Shown piece after piece: positions 20,967 to 33,800 of a stretch of DNA of 64,000 nt. The notes below the pieces were generated by a model. That model was not told the DNA's origin. It did not search any database and was given only the letters and a program-made list of their open reading frames with translations. The stretch is taken from assembly GCA_000711775.1 (NCBI GenBank), contig ARYC01002106.1, positions 1 through 64,000 of the forward strand, read 5' to 3'. The DNA comes from Oxytricha trifallax. Its lineage: Eukaryota > Ciliophora > Spirotrichea > Sporadotrichida > Oxytrichidae. The translations under genes were made by a program, and so were the position numbers. How positions within the stretch are numbered: position 1 is the first letter of the stretch; every line of letters starts with the position of its first letter.

Positions 20967-22830
20967 TCAATCCAGCCTTACTTTCTCAATTCTCATCTTT
21001 ATCGATATGCTCATCTGTCGTGACATTAGCTTGACTTCTGGTAGTTTGGTCTTCACTAGTCTTGGTCTAATTGCATCTTAGTTTTCTCCTCCTCCCTTCT
21101 TATTACCGTCCATTTTCGGTGTGGTGAGATAGTCTTCCACACCTATAGGGTTCTTATCTATCTAGCTAAAGTTCCCTTCATACTTTTCTCTAAACTGCTC
21201 AAGTTGAGATATGCCAATTTTGACATATTTTTGTCAAAATTCTCTATAAATAGTAAAAATACGTTACTTTTATAGAATTTTTGGCTGATATTTTTGGAAA
21301 CGTCCCCGATTATTTCTTCAAGATTACTATATTATTTATGTTTTTTTTTCTTCAATAATGTTAACAGTGGAATCTCCTTATGAATATTTTGATTTTGCTG
21401 ATAAATAGCTCTTCCATTAATCTTTATTATGGTACATAGTCTTCTCTTCCTCCATAACCCAGCTATTTAATTGTAGATCCTACTTTCTAGTAACTCAAAT
21501 CACGGAAGTAACTAGACATTTGACACTATTTTTTAGCATTTTTAGTAGAATTGCGGTGAACTTCTGGCAAAGCTATCTCGCGAACCATTAAATATTTTTT
21601 AATTCTGACTTCGATTTACCGAGGAAACCCATGATAAAGATGCATAGTATCCGGAATAGTGAAGTAAGGGGGTTCTCATTTCCCCAACGAGGCCTCTATG
21701 ACTATGAAAACAGGCATTTGAGTGACATCAAATCTTCTCGGTCCTCGTTCGTAGTCATGCCGTGTCCAAATCGCCTTTTCAATAGCGTATTCGTGATCAG
21801 CGCCCCGCAATTAACAATAGTGTGGGGTCTAGAAGTCTCGGAAAGCAGTTTTAATTTTTTCGAAAATGACAAAAAGTGTGCGATTTGCTCGAGAACTTTC
21901 CTTTTCCTGATGGTTTCCTTATCTAGAACTAATTCATCCCATATATCCACATGGGTTTTAATGTTCGTTTGCTAGCTCCAATTCTCTTTTTTACCAAAGT
22001 GTATAGTTTCTCTTATCTGTTATCTTATCCATATATTTTCTTGTAACGCTATACCTGATTTCCCAATCTCCATTCTCATGTATCCAATGTCCATATTCAA
22101 CAGTAAGTAGTATCTTTGCATCTTGGTCCAATCTCGAGAAAATCTAGAATATCGGCTCACCATGTAATTCTAGTGCCAGATGATTTATTATTAAAATTGC
22201 CATCATCCCGCAGTCTTCTGGGTCTTGCACTTGGTTAGTCTTTAACTTGCATATTATCCTCTATGCCTAGAACTATTTTCCTAGTATCTCTGTCTCCATT
22301 TAGTTTAGTTTTTTTAGGTACTTTTGGATTATCGCAAGACTTCCTACACTCTTCCTAATGTTATATATCTCTTCCTATCCTGACTTTTTAGTGAATCTTA
22401 TTATCACTAAATTTCTACAATTCTTTAGGATGTTCTTGCAGCTTAATGGGATGATTCTACTTTATACATCTTGTGCTTCTCTCCAGAATCTTCCGTTTTC
22501 AATCTTCCAGTTTGTTGATCCTATAATTCTCACCAGCTTTGTTATTCCTTTGTCGTTCAAGACTAAGGGTGGAAGAATCATTTGTGCGATTCTCTATTCA
22601 CAGAATTATACCTCCTCTATTTGTTTCACACATATTTCCATCGTCTCTTCTTAGATATATTTTCCTGGAATCATGTCCTCTTGCTGCCAGCTTTCGTTTA
22701 TTTCCCTTCAGTGGTTTTGTTGTTTTTCTGTCCACAGTTCCCATTCTCTCATTCCTTTTCTCCTGGCATCTTCTCTGCCTTATAGTCTAATGACGAGAGC
22801 TTTCTCCAGCTTGCTTTTAGTGCTCGGGCA
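20967..22830 (-). pseudogene. Ulp1-like (C48) cysteine protease ORF, copy 1
   Basis: Minus-strand ORF, homologous at protein level to 50796-52015. The best-preserved frame runs from about 22780 to 22050. It shares NDKGITK, STNWKIENGRFWRE and IGKSG-type segments with copy 2. The C48 signature appears as TNQVQDPEDCGMMAILIIN (about 22165-22235): oxyanion Gln then catalytic Cys in DCG. A His region (NLVIIRF) precedes it at the right distance but the His itself is not clear. C48 proteases process ubiquitin-like modifiers or, in mobile elements, polyproteins. Its element class is unknown. Several breaks, so treated as a fossil. Contains a middle section (about 21130-21900) shorter or absent in copy 2. 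Confidence 0.6.
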
Positions 22831-22849
22831 GCAATAATTTCAGCTTATA

Positions 22850-25800
22850 TTTAAATAATTTATATTTCTAAATTTATATAAACAATTTTTTTACTAAAAG
22901 AAATATAAGGTTTGTTGTACTTTATATATTATTAAACATTTATTTATAGTCTTGCTTTTACAACTTGATTTCAATCTTTGCTTCGAATGGTTTTTAGTAA
23001 TTTATTTAATTTATTTTTCATTTAGCCCATTCTAATTTAATTCGACAATATAATACAAGATTTGATAGTAATATTATTTTTATAAATTATCAGTAACTAA
23101 TTAATGTTCATTTAATTCTTAATGTTTTTATTAACATATTCTAATTTAAAAATTTATCAATTATTCATATCAAATCTTGTTTTGTCATATCTCTAATTAT
23201 TGACTTTTCTTTGTTAAATTTAAGCTTATAGGAATTATTATTAGTTTATAATGCATTGGTATATATAATTTATTTTTTAATGTTACCTATATTTCTTTAT
23301 AACATTCCAACTGAAATATTCTGCATTCAATTTTTGCATGAAATAATTGCAAAACAGTAATAACTTGCTTTATCTGAACTATTTATTAAATATATTTATA
23401 AAGTACTTAAGTTATTATCACTTATATTGTAGCAGACAAATTTGTTTTATCACTTATAAAATATTAAAATTGGAAAAGGTTTAAGCATTTAATATGTAAT
23501 ATTTTCAAATTCTAAAGGGAATAAGATAAAATTATTAAACTTAAGATGATAATATTATAAAAGATAAGAAAAGATGATTATACTTTCAAAACATTCAAAC
23601 AAATCTTGTATAATAATTAATTTTATTTAACATTTTTGCATAGATTACTATCTTTAGAATCAAAATAAACATGAATTTTAATTTATTGAAGATACATAGT
23701 AAATATCATTCATTATTTTTAAATATAACTATTACAAAATAAAATAGTGTAATGAAATGTTAAACAAGAAAAAAATTAAATTCTCAAATTAATTTATTTT
23801 TAAGGATTTTGAGATTCAGCTGCGTAGAAAACAGCTAATAAATTAATTTTGAGGCTGAAATTTAACAGAGAACAAAATAATAAGCTGCTTTGAAGAGGAC
23901 AGTATTTGGGGCAGTTAAATATAAACATACTTAGAGGAATCCTGAAGAGAAGAGAAGATAAGATATAAATTTTAATCATAGTTTTTGGAGTATTCTACCT
24001 GCCCTAAACTTCTAATAATGCTTATCTTTCTTCTTTCTAATTATGTAACTCTTGCTCCCCGTCATCAATATAGTCATAGTAAGTTAGCTATTGTGCGTGT
24101 TAAAAAATACAATTTATTTACTCTCGAATTTTACTCATCACAGGGAGGCAGAGAAATCGAGGATATAAATATAATACTATTTTTAAGGATTTTGAGGTTC
24201 ATCTTTGTTGATTTAATTTCTTTTTATTTTATTGTGAATTAATTATCAGATATTCTTCTCATTTTTTAAAAGTTATTATTTATTAGACTTTATACATGAT
24301 TCACTTAACACTTATAAATAATATCTTTAAATATTAATAAAATTGTGTTTAATTAAGAAATGAATATAATTCGATTATTATTTGAAAAATCAAAACCATC
24401 TTCAATACTTTATTGCATGACCATAATACAACTATCGTAATCAAGCTTCCATAATTATGGATTTTTTTAGATATATCTGAATACAGAATATTATTTTCCT
24501 TAAAATTAAGATTAGTTGAGAGAAATTGAGAATGTTCAAATCAAAAAGCAGCTGATTACTTATAATAATGTTTTATCCAATAATTATCAGTTAATAGAGA
24601 AATAGGTCAGCACATTGAATCTTAAAAATTATCTATGATAAAAGTAATCTAAGATATCGAATACAATAGGAATTTTGATGGTATTATGAAAAAATAAAGT
24701 AATATATCTACAGACTCTTAATTATAGTAAATTAAGAATAATTTAAAATGCAACTTAGAACCTTACAAAATTGTTAATCATTAGAATGTTAGTTTTATAA
24801 AAACTAGGACTAGAACTATAGGCGTTATTAGATCAATCAGTATTACATACATTACGTATACAAAAAATCAACATAAAGTATTGTCTCACTCAAATTTAAC
24901 TTAGAAATAAGATTGATGCAGGTAAATCAAGGAATGATTGACAAATTAAAGAAGTAAATAATTAAATAAATAAGATAAGTGAAGCAATTACAACTTATAA
25001 ATAAAGAATTTATGGAAAGAGCTATTTAATCAATGAAAAATGTATGATTTAATATATTTGGTAAATTTAAAATATAATTTTTATATTCAATAAATAGTCA
25101 TATTAAAAGAGTAGTTGCTTGAAACTTCGGATATAGTGTGTAAATGGACAGATAAAAGCTTAGTATAGCTTAAAATGATAATATAATAAGCTATAGTTAT
25201 TCTTATATTTTCTTTAAGTTTTGAAAAATAGCTTTTTATTAATAGAAAGCTATAAAAATCATTAAGTGCAAAAATAATGGTGGTGCCAAAGAGAAACTTA
25301 ATAGATTTAAATAAGGAGGTCTTAAAAGCATCTAATAAATAAGAAAAGTAATAGAATCTTAAGTAAAAAGCTACTGAAAGACTCTACTTTATTCATTATT
25401 ACATTCTTAACATAATGATATATGATTTGGCATATATCAATTATTATTTATAATTTTGATTTAATTTAAAATTGTAATTATTTAATTCCTTAAATTCTAA
25501 CGTTTTTAATCAAATAAAATTAATAAGTACATTTATATATAAATTTATTGATATTTATCTACGTATTTGTTTAATAAAGTTTTACAATTAATTAAATTAA
25601 TAAAGTATATATTTATGGCTCTAATACTCAATAATCAAGTTACTAATTTAAAACATAAATATCACTTTAAAATTCATTCTTTATATCTTCATTAACTGAT
25701 AATATGTCATTTGGTCTAGTTTAAAATGCTAAGTAGATCGATAATAAAATAACATAGTTTATTTAGCAATCTTACGACTCTAGTCAAGTTGTTTTATCTT
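22850..25800. other. AT-rich intergenic DNA
   Basis: No convincing gene. A frame near 24018-24200 starts MLIFLLSNYVTLAPRHQYS and could encode a short secreted peptide without TAA/TAG codons, but nothing else supports it. A short repeat (TTTTAAGGATTTTGAG) occurs near 23800 and 24180. Confidence 0.4.
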
Positions 25801-25802
25801 GA

Positions 25803-26141
25803 AGTATTGCTAATTAATGCAAGTTTTGTTGTTTTCACAACCATAATCGAGGCTAAAAATATTTATGCATAGAATCGAATGACAAGAAATCTTCTGGAAA
25901 GATTTATGAAGTGAACAAAACCACCTTGTGTTTAGACATTATGACTACTACAACATGCTAAAGAGCAGAATGTATAGCCTTCTATTTTATTCATAACCTT
26001 CACTCTTCATCAATTATGCACAAGTACCATGAGATTTACCACTACATGAGCAAAGGCGACATTGCCATGTTGAAGAGATTGTTCTTTTTCGAAACTGACG
26101 AGGGAAAGGTTGAGCAAAAGGCCGTATTTAATATTATTTGA
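25803..26141 (+). CDS. Coding island, unknown protein (candidate macronuclear-destined segment)
   Basis: Frame open for 112 codons to TGA at 26139. The part from about 25872 is clearly protein-like: ESNDKKSSGKIYEVNKTTLC, then AECIAFYFIHNLHSSS, then LKRLFFFETDEGKVEQKAVF. GC content is well above the flanks and drops abruptly at the end. No family recognised. It and the islands at 27466 and 27943 lie on the same strand and may belong to one gene. Confidence 0.45.
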
Positions 26142-27460
26142 TTTATTATGAAATAATAATTTATAAATGGTGATACTTAATCTGAAATATTTAATTAAAT
26201 AGAATAAGAAAAACTAATCTTGAAACAGCCTTTATCATTAAAATAATCCCAATAATTATTTCATATATCTAGCCATAAATTATCTTATTTTTGTCTTTGA
26301 ATTCTTGCTTATCATATCTTAAATGCAACAACACAACATCAAATACTAATAAATATTGATGAAATGTTTAAGATTTAGGATATATTTTTGTTGTTTAAGA
26401 ATTTTAGAGAATTAAAAGGTCCTCCAGCAACAACAATTACTTATTTTATATTGGCAAATGCTTTATTCATTTATTAATTGACCATTTTATATCTGATATA
26501 CCCTAACTTCAATTGGAAGTCCAAACTAAAAGAAGATAAGATAAGATTTGAAGTTAATTATCTGATGGAATTAATATCTTGAGTTAAAATTCATTAAAGT
26601 TCAACAAATCCTCAGATTAACTCTTCTTCATTATTTATCTTATCCTCAAAATTCAATTAAATCAAATAAAATGACACTAATCTGTTTATATTGAGTAGTA
26701 TTCTTAGAATACCGAGAATTAATTATAAATTAAATAAGTTATACATAGAAATTTATCACTATTATAATGGTTAGATTTTATAACAATGAGAGTAACCAAA
26801 TTTCACAATAGTCATTGAGTAGATTAAATGTCAAAATTAAGATAATAATAATTTAAACTTACATTTGTGATTTGCCATATAATCTATCTCTTGTAGTTAC
26901 TATCTCTAGAAAATATAGAAAGAACTTATATTTAAAATAGTAATACCACTTTAATTATAATTTATTATCATTATATTCTATTATGTGCTAATTTAATCTT
27001 ATTTTGGATTATTAATGACAATTGATATTTATTTAGAGATTCATAAGTTCTTATCATTTTTTTTTAATAAAGATTTTACAATTTTATCTTAGCTTAGCCG
27101 AGGATTTTATGTAGTTTTCACAATATAATCCTTACTATTCTTTTAATTTTATTGTTTAGTAGACCAACCAAACTTGCTAAAATATAGATTCATTCTTTAC
27201 TAATGCAGATCAAAATTAAATAAAGATGATTTTAAAAATTCAACTCTAATATTAAGGCAGATACTCGGTTCTTCTATTTGAGTATCTTAGAAAATATCAT
27301 ATTTTTGAGAATCATGAAATTCTTTTCTAGAAATCATTTACAAATCTTACTGTTTTAGTAAAATGAATACCTAATAAAAGTTAAAACTAATTATAAATAT
27401 CAATACTATTTTTTTAAATCAAAATCAAAACATAGACTATGTTATGGCTTATCAAAGTGA
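26142..27460. other. AT-rich spacer between coding islands
   Basis: No gene seen. If the flanking islands are parts of one gene, this would be an eliminated spacer. Confidence 0.35.
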
Positions 27461-27465
27461 ATTGA

Positions 27466-27786
27466 AATAGCAGTCTGTGGCGTGATGATGAAATTCTGAA
27501 CAAACTATTTACCTTCACTATGTGTTTCACTCAACATCGAAATGCCATAGCTGTACCCTAGTCTACAGGAAGTCTGATTGTGGTAAAATTTAGGGGAATA
27601 AAGAAAGAGGTTGATTAATTATTAATCGAAATTTATGTATTTATTAGGAAAATATATAGGAAAAGGAAATTAAGTTCAACTTTATCATATGGAGGATCAA
27701 ATATGCCATGCGTTATGTGGCCTCCTAGAATAAAACAGGCTATTTTATTAAGCTAGTTTCATATCATCTGGAGATACTTGGCTTGA
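27466..27786 (+). CDS. Coding island, unknown protein
   Basis: 106 codons without TGA. Two protein-like parts, 27466-27600 (SLWRDDEILNKLFTFTMCF) and 27685-27786 (SYGGSNMPCVMWPPRI), are joined by an AT-rich, in-frame stretch that may be an intron or eliminated sequence. No family recognised. Confidence 0.35.
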
Positions 27787-27942
27787 AATATTGTGTGTAA
27801 TAAAATCTAGATTATTTATGAAAGTTTACAAATTTAATCATTTAATAATTCGAATAACGGCCTTATCAGAAGTTAATAGTTATCCGATTTATTAATTAAA
27901 TGAATAAAAACCTAATAATTTAAATCATAAATTCTATAGAAA

Positions 27943-28220
27943 ATGAATAGTCCTCTTACTGCACCAGCACTCATGATGAAGTTTTATGACAAGGTCGCCA
28001 AGATCTGCTCGTTCTATGTGCAAATTATGACCAAGTAATCCCTCCCTCCATTCGATGACATGATGGAATGTGCTAGATGCCACCACCTTGGAGTATGAGG
28101 ACGTCAAGATGGCAAGGCATTAGTTTGCGAGCCTTGCTCCACAACATGATGCACACCCTGTAAGGTACCCACAAAACCAGGCCATAAAGTGGTTCGTTTG
28201 TTTGACCAATTTTGATTGAC
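27943..28220 (+). pseudogene. B-box-like zinc-finger coding segment with in-frame TGA
   Basis: The ATG at 27943 opens MNSPLTAPALMMKFYDKVAK and continues to MECARCHHLGV, where TGA occurs at 28096. The same frame continues with VCEPCSTT, a second TGA, then CTPCKVPTKPGHKVVRL. The Cys/His spacing (CxxC, CxxC, x4, CxxC, x6-7, H) resembles a B-box zinc finger. The two TGA codons could be CGA or TGG codons that have decayed, or mark positions changed by genome rearrangement. About 47% G+C, the highest of the islands. Confidence 0.45.
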
Positions 28221-28319
28221 CAGAAAGATGGAGGCATTTCCTCGCTGTTTAAAATGATTTGAAACATGGGTTTAAATTTATATTCACTCTATACCACTTT
28301 TAGCAATTCCTTAATGGGG

Positions 28320-31300
28320 TTCACATTCCAAGTAAATAATAATAAAAGCCTAATTATATATTTTCCTTAATTCCTTCAAAATATTCTTGGAGTTTTATAA
28401 TCTTCCTCTTTAAACCTATCTGCTGTGCTTTTCATCCTATTTTTAAAATTATAGATTTTAGCCATTATTATGTTTTGAATATTCTTACAAATTTTACCAT
28501 CAAGATTGATTTAATATATATTCTAAATATGAGTTTGCAATCTATAAATTTATAAAGTGATATTTAAGGTCAAGCTTTTATTATGAATATTTATTTTTAA
28601 TATAGAATACTATCAATTGTTTTTCTTGCTGATGAGTATTCCTTGATTATTTAGATATATGCATTCTGATAAATAAACATTCCGATTCTTCCTTATTGTA
28701 GTTTTATGCAAATTTTCCTCTTTTTATTTTCAAAGATTATATCTCTAATTAAAAAGATTGTTAACTGTTTTTTTAATAGAATTTTTAAATCAGTTGGATG
28801 ATGTCTAAGACTATCTAATAAGTTGAGATCTTGTTCATTTTTAAATCCATACTATTTTTTCTTTATAAATATATTGTCCCATTGTTGAAAGGGGATGAGT
28901 GTTAAACCATTTCCAAACTGTATTAATTAAATAAATAAATAATTATATATATAGACTAATATTAAATACTAAATTGAATGACTTCCTAATATTTTATGAA
29001 ATGTTATAGAATATGATAAATGTAGACTGGAATATGATTTTATCTTTTTGATTCAAATTGGCAAGTTCCCTTAGTATATTTTATCAGCCTAATGTAGGAA
29101 ATGACGTCCCACCTTTGAAATAAGCTTATAAAGAATGCTGAGTTTATTACCACTCATTTAAGTAAGTGTCATCAAAATGTATGTGATACCAAACTACACA
29201 GCGACTCGTTTCTTAAAGGAGACTATCCTAGAAGGATGAATTATTTTAAAAGTCTTTCCCAGATAGCTTTAATCCTTTCTGAATTAATTAAATTGATAGA
29301 ATCAATAATAACTCTATCGGAAATAAAATATATATTATTTTGTTATAAAAAGTTAAGCTTAATTTGTGTACTTGACTTCTATTCTCATAGTAAATAATAA
29401 ATGTGCTTCATGAATATTGACTGTTTAAAGTCTTAATGCTGTCTTCATTATAAATGAGACTGCCTAAATTATTATAGTTTCTAGGAAATTCAATTAAAAA
29501 TAAATATAAAGATATTGACTTTGAAAGAAGTGTCACTTTGGCTGATAACCTTCACTATCAAGTATTTCTTTCTTATATTTACTAATTGATCAATGCTATA
29601 TTTATGTATTCCTCTTTTGCTTAAAATATATTCTTTGATTGCTTATTAATAAATACATATATTATATAATCAATATATAAATTGTTAAAAATACCAAGAA
29701 GAAATTATATTTAAAGCCTGTTATAATAAATCTAACTATTAGATTCAATTGTATAATGGAGGTAATTTATTCAAATAACCTTGATTACAGACATGGAAAC
29801 GAAAAATCTGTTAAATAAATAGGTTTTAAAGTGCTATATATTTAAAAAAAACATTTCTTACCCACTTTATATGGAAAGAAAAGCAAAATGCAAAGCTAAG
29901 TCATTCCATATAGCATAAATCAAGGCATCTTCCATACTTAATGGTTTAAATTTTCACATTTATTGATGTTTAGGTTGTTAATTTAAGTTCTGTTTAAATT
30001 ATCACATCTATTGCCTTTACATATAGCTTTAATAATTCAATCTTGTTAATAAAACCAAATAATTATTATATTTAAATTTGACCTACTTCCTGTTTTCTAG
30101 ATCTATCAACATATAGTTAGAAAAGACTTAAATGAATCATATTTGGAGCAATTTTCTATTGTTGATTAGTATTCTGGCAAATATTCACAAATGTTTTCGG
30201 TGGTTATTGTAGTTGCTATTCATCCAAAAAATTTTACTGTTCTCTCAAAGGCTGTAATTATCATTGAATCAATTGTACTCTTTGATTAATATAGCTTTTT
30301 TTAAATAAATTTGCATGTATTTCTTTAAAAAATGTGCTTTTCTCTTGTTGTTTCATGTTTCAATACAGTTGCTAGTATGTCATTTTGCTTTTATCATCTC
30401 TTCAAAATTAATCATCAAATATTATAAATTGTTCTTCTTCCTTTGATATGTAATATTTCCAAGTATTTTTAATTACATATTTCTCATTTTTTGATATATA
30501 TATATTATGTATAATTTTAATCAATATAAGTATTCCTTCTTTATTTTTTTACTTAACTGCAATCAATGGTTTATATAGAGATTACAATTAACATGTTTTA
30601 TGCCTATATTATTTCTGTCGTAAGTTATTGTGTTAATTAGTTTCATTAAGCTTTGCCACATCCAGGTAAGTCACTTTTTCCCCCACATAAATCCTCTTCA
30701 GTAATTCTTTCTTTTCTTGATCTCAAACTATTTTTAAACCTTCTACTACGTTTAATTCACTTAATTTCTATGCAATATATAGTGTTAAAATTTTTTAAAA
30801 AATTTTGCTTCATGTCTTATGTGATTTTATTCTATCTTTATACCATTTTTACACTTATTTCAATTGTTCTCTTCACATTAATCAAGATGATGTTAGTCAG
30901 TGCAAATAATTAGGCTTACTTGATTAAAGACCTAAATTATGGTTACAATTTTACTGTGCCCTATAAGTATTGATTAAACATCACAAGGTAAATCCGGCTT
31001 CCTTAAGAAACTCCAATTATCTACCATATCTTTTCTTTACAATTATTTTTAAGATTTGCTTAACTAATATTATTATCTAATTGTCTTATCCATTTAATCA
31101 TCACTGTAGATTACTCATTTGCTTGTATCTAGACGAAGTCATATGCTTATTATAGATATGATTTTATTTCTCTTAATTTTTGAGTCTTTTATGTATAAAA
31201 GTTGTTTAATTAAATTAATATAGTTATTATTTACTCACAAAATTTTCTTCAAATTATTTGATCAAAATATCTTTAAAAAATCATTTTAGCCATTCAATGT

Positions 31301-32070
31301 TAAAAGTAGAGCGCGATATTGATCTTACATATTTGTTCACTTTAATTTTCTTTGTGATATTAATTAGATGTAAGCTCACTTTGATAATTGCAGCAAAACT
31401 AGTTTCAGGTTGCTTTTCTCTCAAATTCTAATTCAATAGGACTTTTCTTCCATATTATAAAACTATAGCAATATTCTAAAATTATAATACTCTGATATTT
31501 TCCAGACCACAGTATTTTTAAAGTAATATTATTTATTGTATATCTAAGTCAAATCCTACTTGTTCTATCGCTTTGATGACATTACATTCAATCATTCTTC
31601 AATGTGAGAACTTTGTATTTAATATAATTATTACACCCTGCTATCCACTTTAAATAAGTAGGAAAAGAAATTAAATGTTATTTTTAATCAAATTTACATT
31701 ATTAGAGCCAAGGTTTAATCATATAAATGCAATTTATTTTAGTTAATTATAATACGTTAATAACTTGAAAGATTTTTTATTAAATATAAGATTAATTCAA
31801 TATTTTAATTTATAATACCGCTTAAATTATGCATAAACTAAATATATTTCATTGTTTGAAAATAAGACTGCATATAGCAGCTATTTATATAGTCATTAAT
31901 GCAGACTATTAAAGCATTATCAATATAATTATAGAATGACAATGAGTACTTTTGTTTTTATTATATTGCTTACTAAATATTAATGAAGGTTTTCTGTAAA
32001 TCTCTAATCCTTAATATATTATTGATTGTTACCTATTATTAAATTTGGTTGATACTAAAAGGAACAGTGA
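28320..32070. other. AT-rich intergenic DNA
   Basis: No gene recognised. Around 30650-30910 a hydrophobic frame is open on the plus strand but has no start context, homologous copy or motif. Confidence 0.4.
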
Positions 32071-32074
32071 CAAT

Positions 32075-32320
32075 ATGATACTTATTCTGAATAGATAGTT
32101 CCTCAACCTCGGTTTCTCCTTTTGGACAAGAACCAAAAGTTCTCACAACAACTCAACATCATAAGCATGCAAAGGTACTAATGATCAAGAAATAGATGAT
32201 AATCATTGGGAAACAGACATTGAGATGTCAGACGAAGATTTTATCGTCCAAACCTACAGCAATGACTCAGACACTGACATGGAGATTGAGGAATTCCCCC
32301 CTAGACTACAGTAAGAATGA
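32075..32320 (+). CDS. Small acidic ORF (first of an overlapping trio), 81 aa
   Basis: ATG 32075 to TGA 32318-32320. Hydrophobic N-terminus (MILILNRQFLNLGFSFW) followed by an acidic region (WETDIEMSDEDF, NDSDTDMEIEEFPPRLQ). Its TGA overlaps the next ATG in the sequence ATGA. Unknown function. Confidence 0.45.
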
Positions 32321-32820
32321 ACTATATAGTTAAGTCTTTGACTGATAGAAAATGTTTCTCAACCATAAAAGAAGAACAACTGTAAACAACAAGTCATAGA
32401 CTCACCAACCTAAAAAAATAACTAAATTGGCAAGTTCTTAACTATACAGTAGACTCCTTCTAAAGGAAAGAAACTTTTTCTCAACTCTTTAACATTCTTA
32501 TGTATAAAAAAGACTAGCTAATACCCAAAACCTAACAAAACAAAAGGGTATAATAGTATCAGAAAAGTAAAGAACAAGAAACGCACAATCAACTTAAGTA
32601 GAAAAATATCCTTGCAAATCTGAAACAATCTTCTTAAATTTACATAACCCAGAAGGCCCCTAAACCGTAATCCCACTATCTAATAGGATAAGATGAAAGC
32701 TTAAAAACAAGAATGGAGCTTCAGAGATTAACTTTATTAACCAAATCCAAAACAACCTATAAAGAGACCTTATTTCTATTATACAAATAAAAGAAGTCAC
32801 CTAGATTCAAAAAGAAATGA
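32317..32820 (+). CDS. Basic Gln/Lys-rich ORF (second of trio), 167 aa
   Basis: ATG 32317 to TGA 32818-32820; 167 codons with many TAA/TAG read as Gln. Basic, no membrane segment; readable stretches include SLTDRKCFSTIKEEQLQ and ESLKTRMELQRLTLLTK. No family recognised. Both ends overlap neighbours by ATGA. It may be an ORF of a non-LTR element, because the downstream tail is shared with 46.98-47.1 kb. Confidence 0.5.
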
Positions 32821-33800
32821 ATAGGAAGGCGTATCCTCTTCAAATAAAAAAGGAATGGAAACTCAAATAGAAAGTCCAGAAATGTCAATGGTCACTCCAA
32901 GGCAGAAATCAGACATTAGATATGTCACAGATCCAAATTGGCGTACTAAATAGGGACCCTCCAAATAAGTCACGACTAAACTACACATCAGAATCTGGCC
33001 TGATTATGATCGTCACTTCAACAGAACACAAAACTATACCAAATAGTAACAAAGTCAGTGAACAATTAACTAGACATACTACTCAGAACAAAAGAAGTGC
33101 AGACAAAGCTTTACAGATTAAATTATAAAATTTCCATCCAAGAGATTTAAGATTCAAACTACTCCAAAGACTTATTGAAGCCAAATAAGTCAACGTAGAT
33201 CCACATTTTGGAGAATGGGAAATTTAACTAGTTAACTAATTCAGCTCACTGTTCCAGACTGAGATATAATTAAGAAGTATACAAGAAAGAGTTCTTCTCA
33301 CCAACACACTTCAATAGAGTTCTTATAAGAATTAAATAGTTGGTCAGCATCATGAAACAGATTAGTCAACCTCAAATTTCAGAACTAGACAAAAACAGAG
33401 AAAGGAACATAGAAAGAAAAAGAAGTGGTTAGACAAAAATGAAAGAGAAGTAAATTGTTTTAAGCGAAAGTAGTTAATGTTATATTAACGAAATCCATAT
33501 AACTTGAAAGGGCTTGACCCTTATATATTAACAAACATAATTAATAGGGGGTCACAGAGACCTCAATGTGATCTCGTTATTATAATTATTATTAATTTAA
33601 CCTGTAATGTTATGAAATATGAATAAATCATATTAAAAAATATCATCTACTTTAAATTAAATTAGTTGTCTACTAATAAGAATCTCTTTATAAAACCATT
33701 AGTTACTAAAATGTAATATATTTTGCTAGTTATTTAGCTATTTTCAATATTGAGCTTTGTTTCATTTAGCAGCTAATTCTTTCTGAGCATTATATAATGA
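32817..33800 (+). CDS. Long ORF (third of trio), up to 327 aa
   Basis: ATG 32817 (in ATGA with the previous stop) to TGA 33798. Over 300 codons without TGA is unlikely by chance. The first 220 codons are protein-like and basic (KSRLNYTSESGLIMIV, NFHPRDLRFKLLQRLIEAKQ, RKKKKWLDKNEREVNC); beyond about 33490 the frame enters a repeat tail and AT-rich DNA, so the true end is uncertain. No family recognised. Confidence 0.5.
33470..33600 (+). repeat. Shared repeat tail, copy 1
   Basis: GAAAGGGCTTGACC, TATATTAACA, AGAGACCTCAATGTGAT and a TTA-rich end recur in the same order near 46960-47093, where the tail is interrupted by a palindrome. Probably the 3' end of one mobile-element family. Confidence 0.6.

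Noticed and set aside
21631-22790. Plus-strand ORFs of 67-114 codons
   Set aside because: Antisense of the C48-like protease ORF, which has a homologous copy at 50.8-52.0 kb on the minus strand.
27943-28220. TGA as Trp or Cys in this genome
   Set aside because: TGG is used normally and the TBE genes end cleanly at TGA; in-frame TGA here is better explained by decay or rearrangement.
28073-28267. 64-codon minus-strand ORF
   Set aside because: Antisense of the zinc-finger-like segment; no motif.
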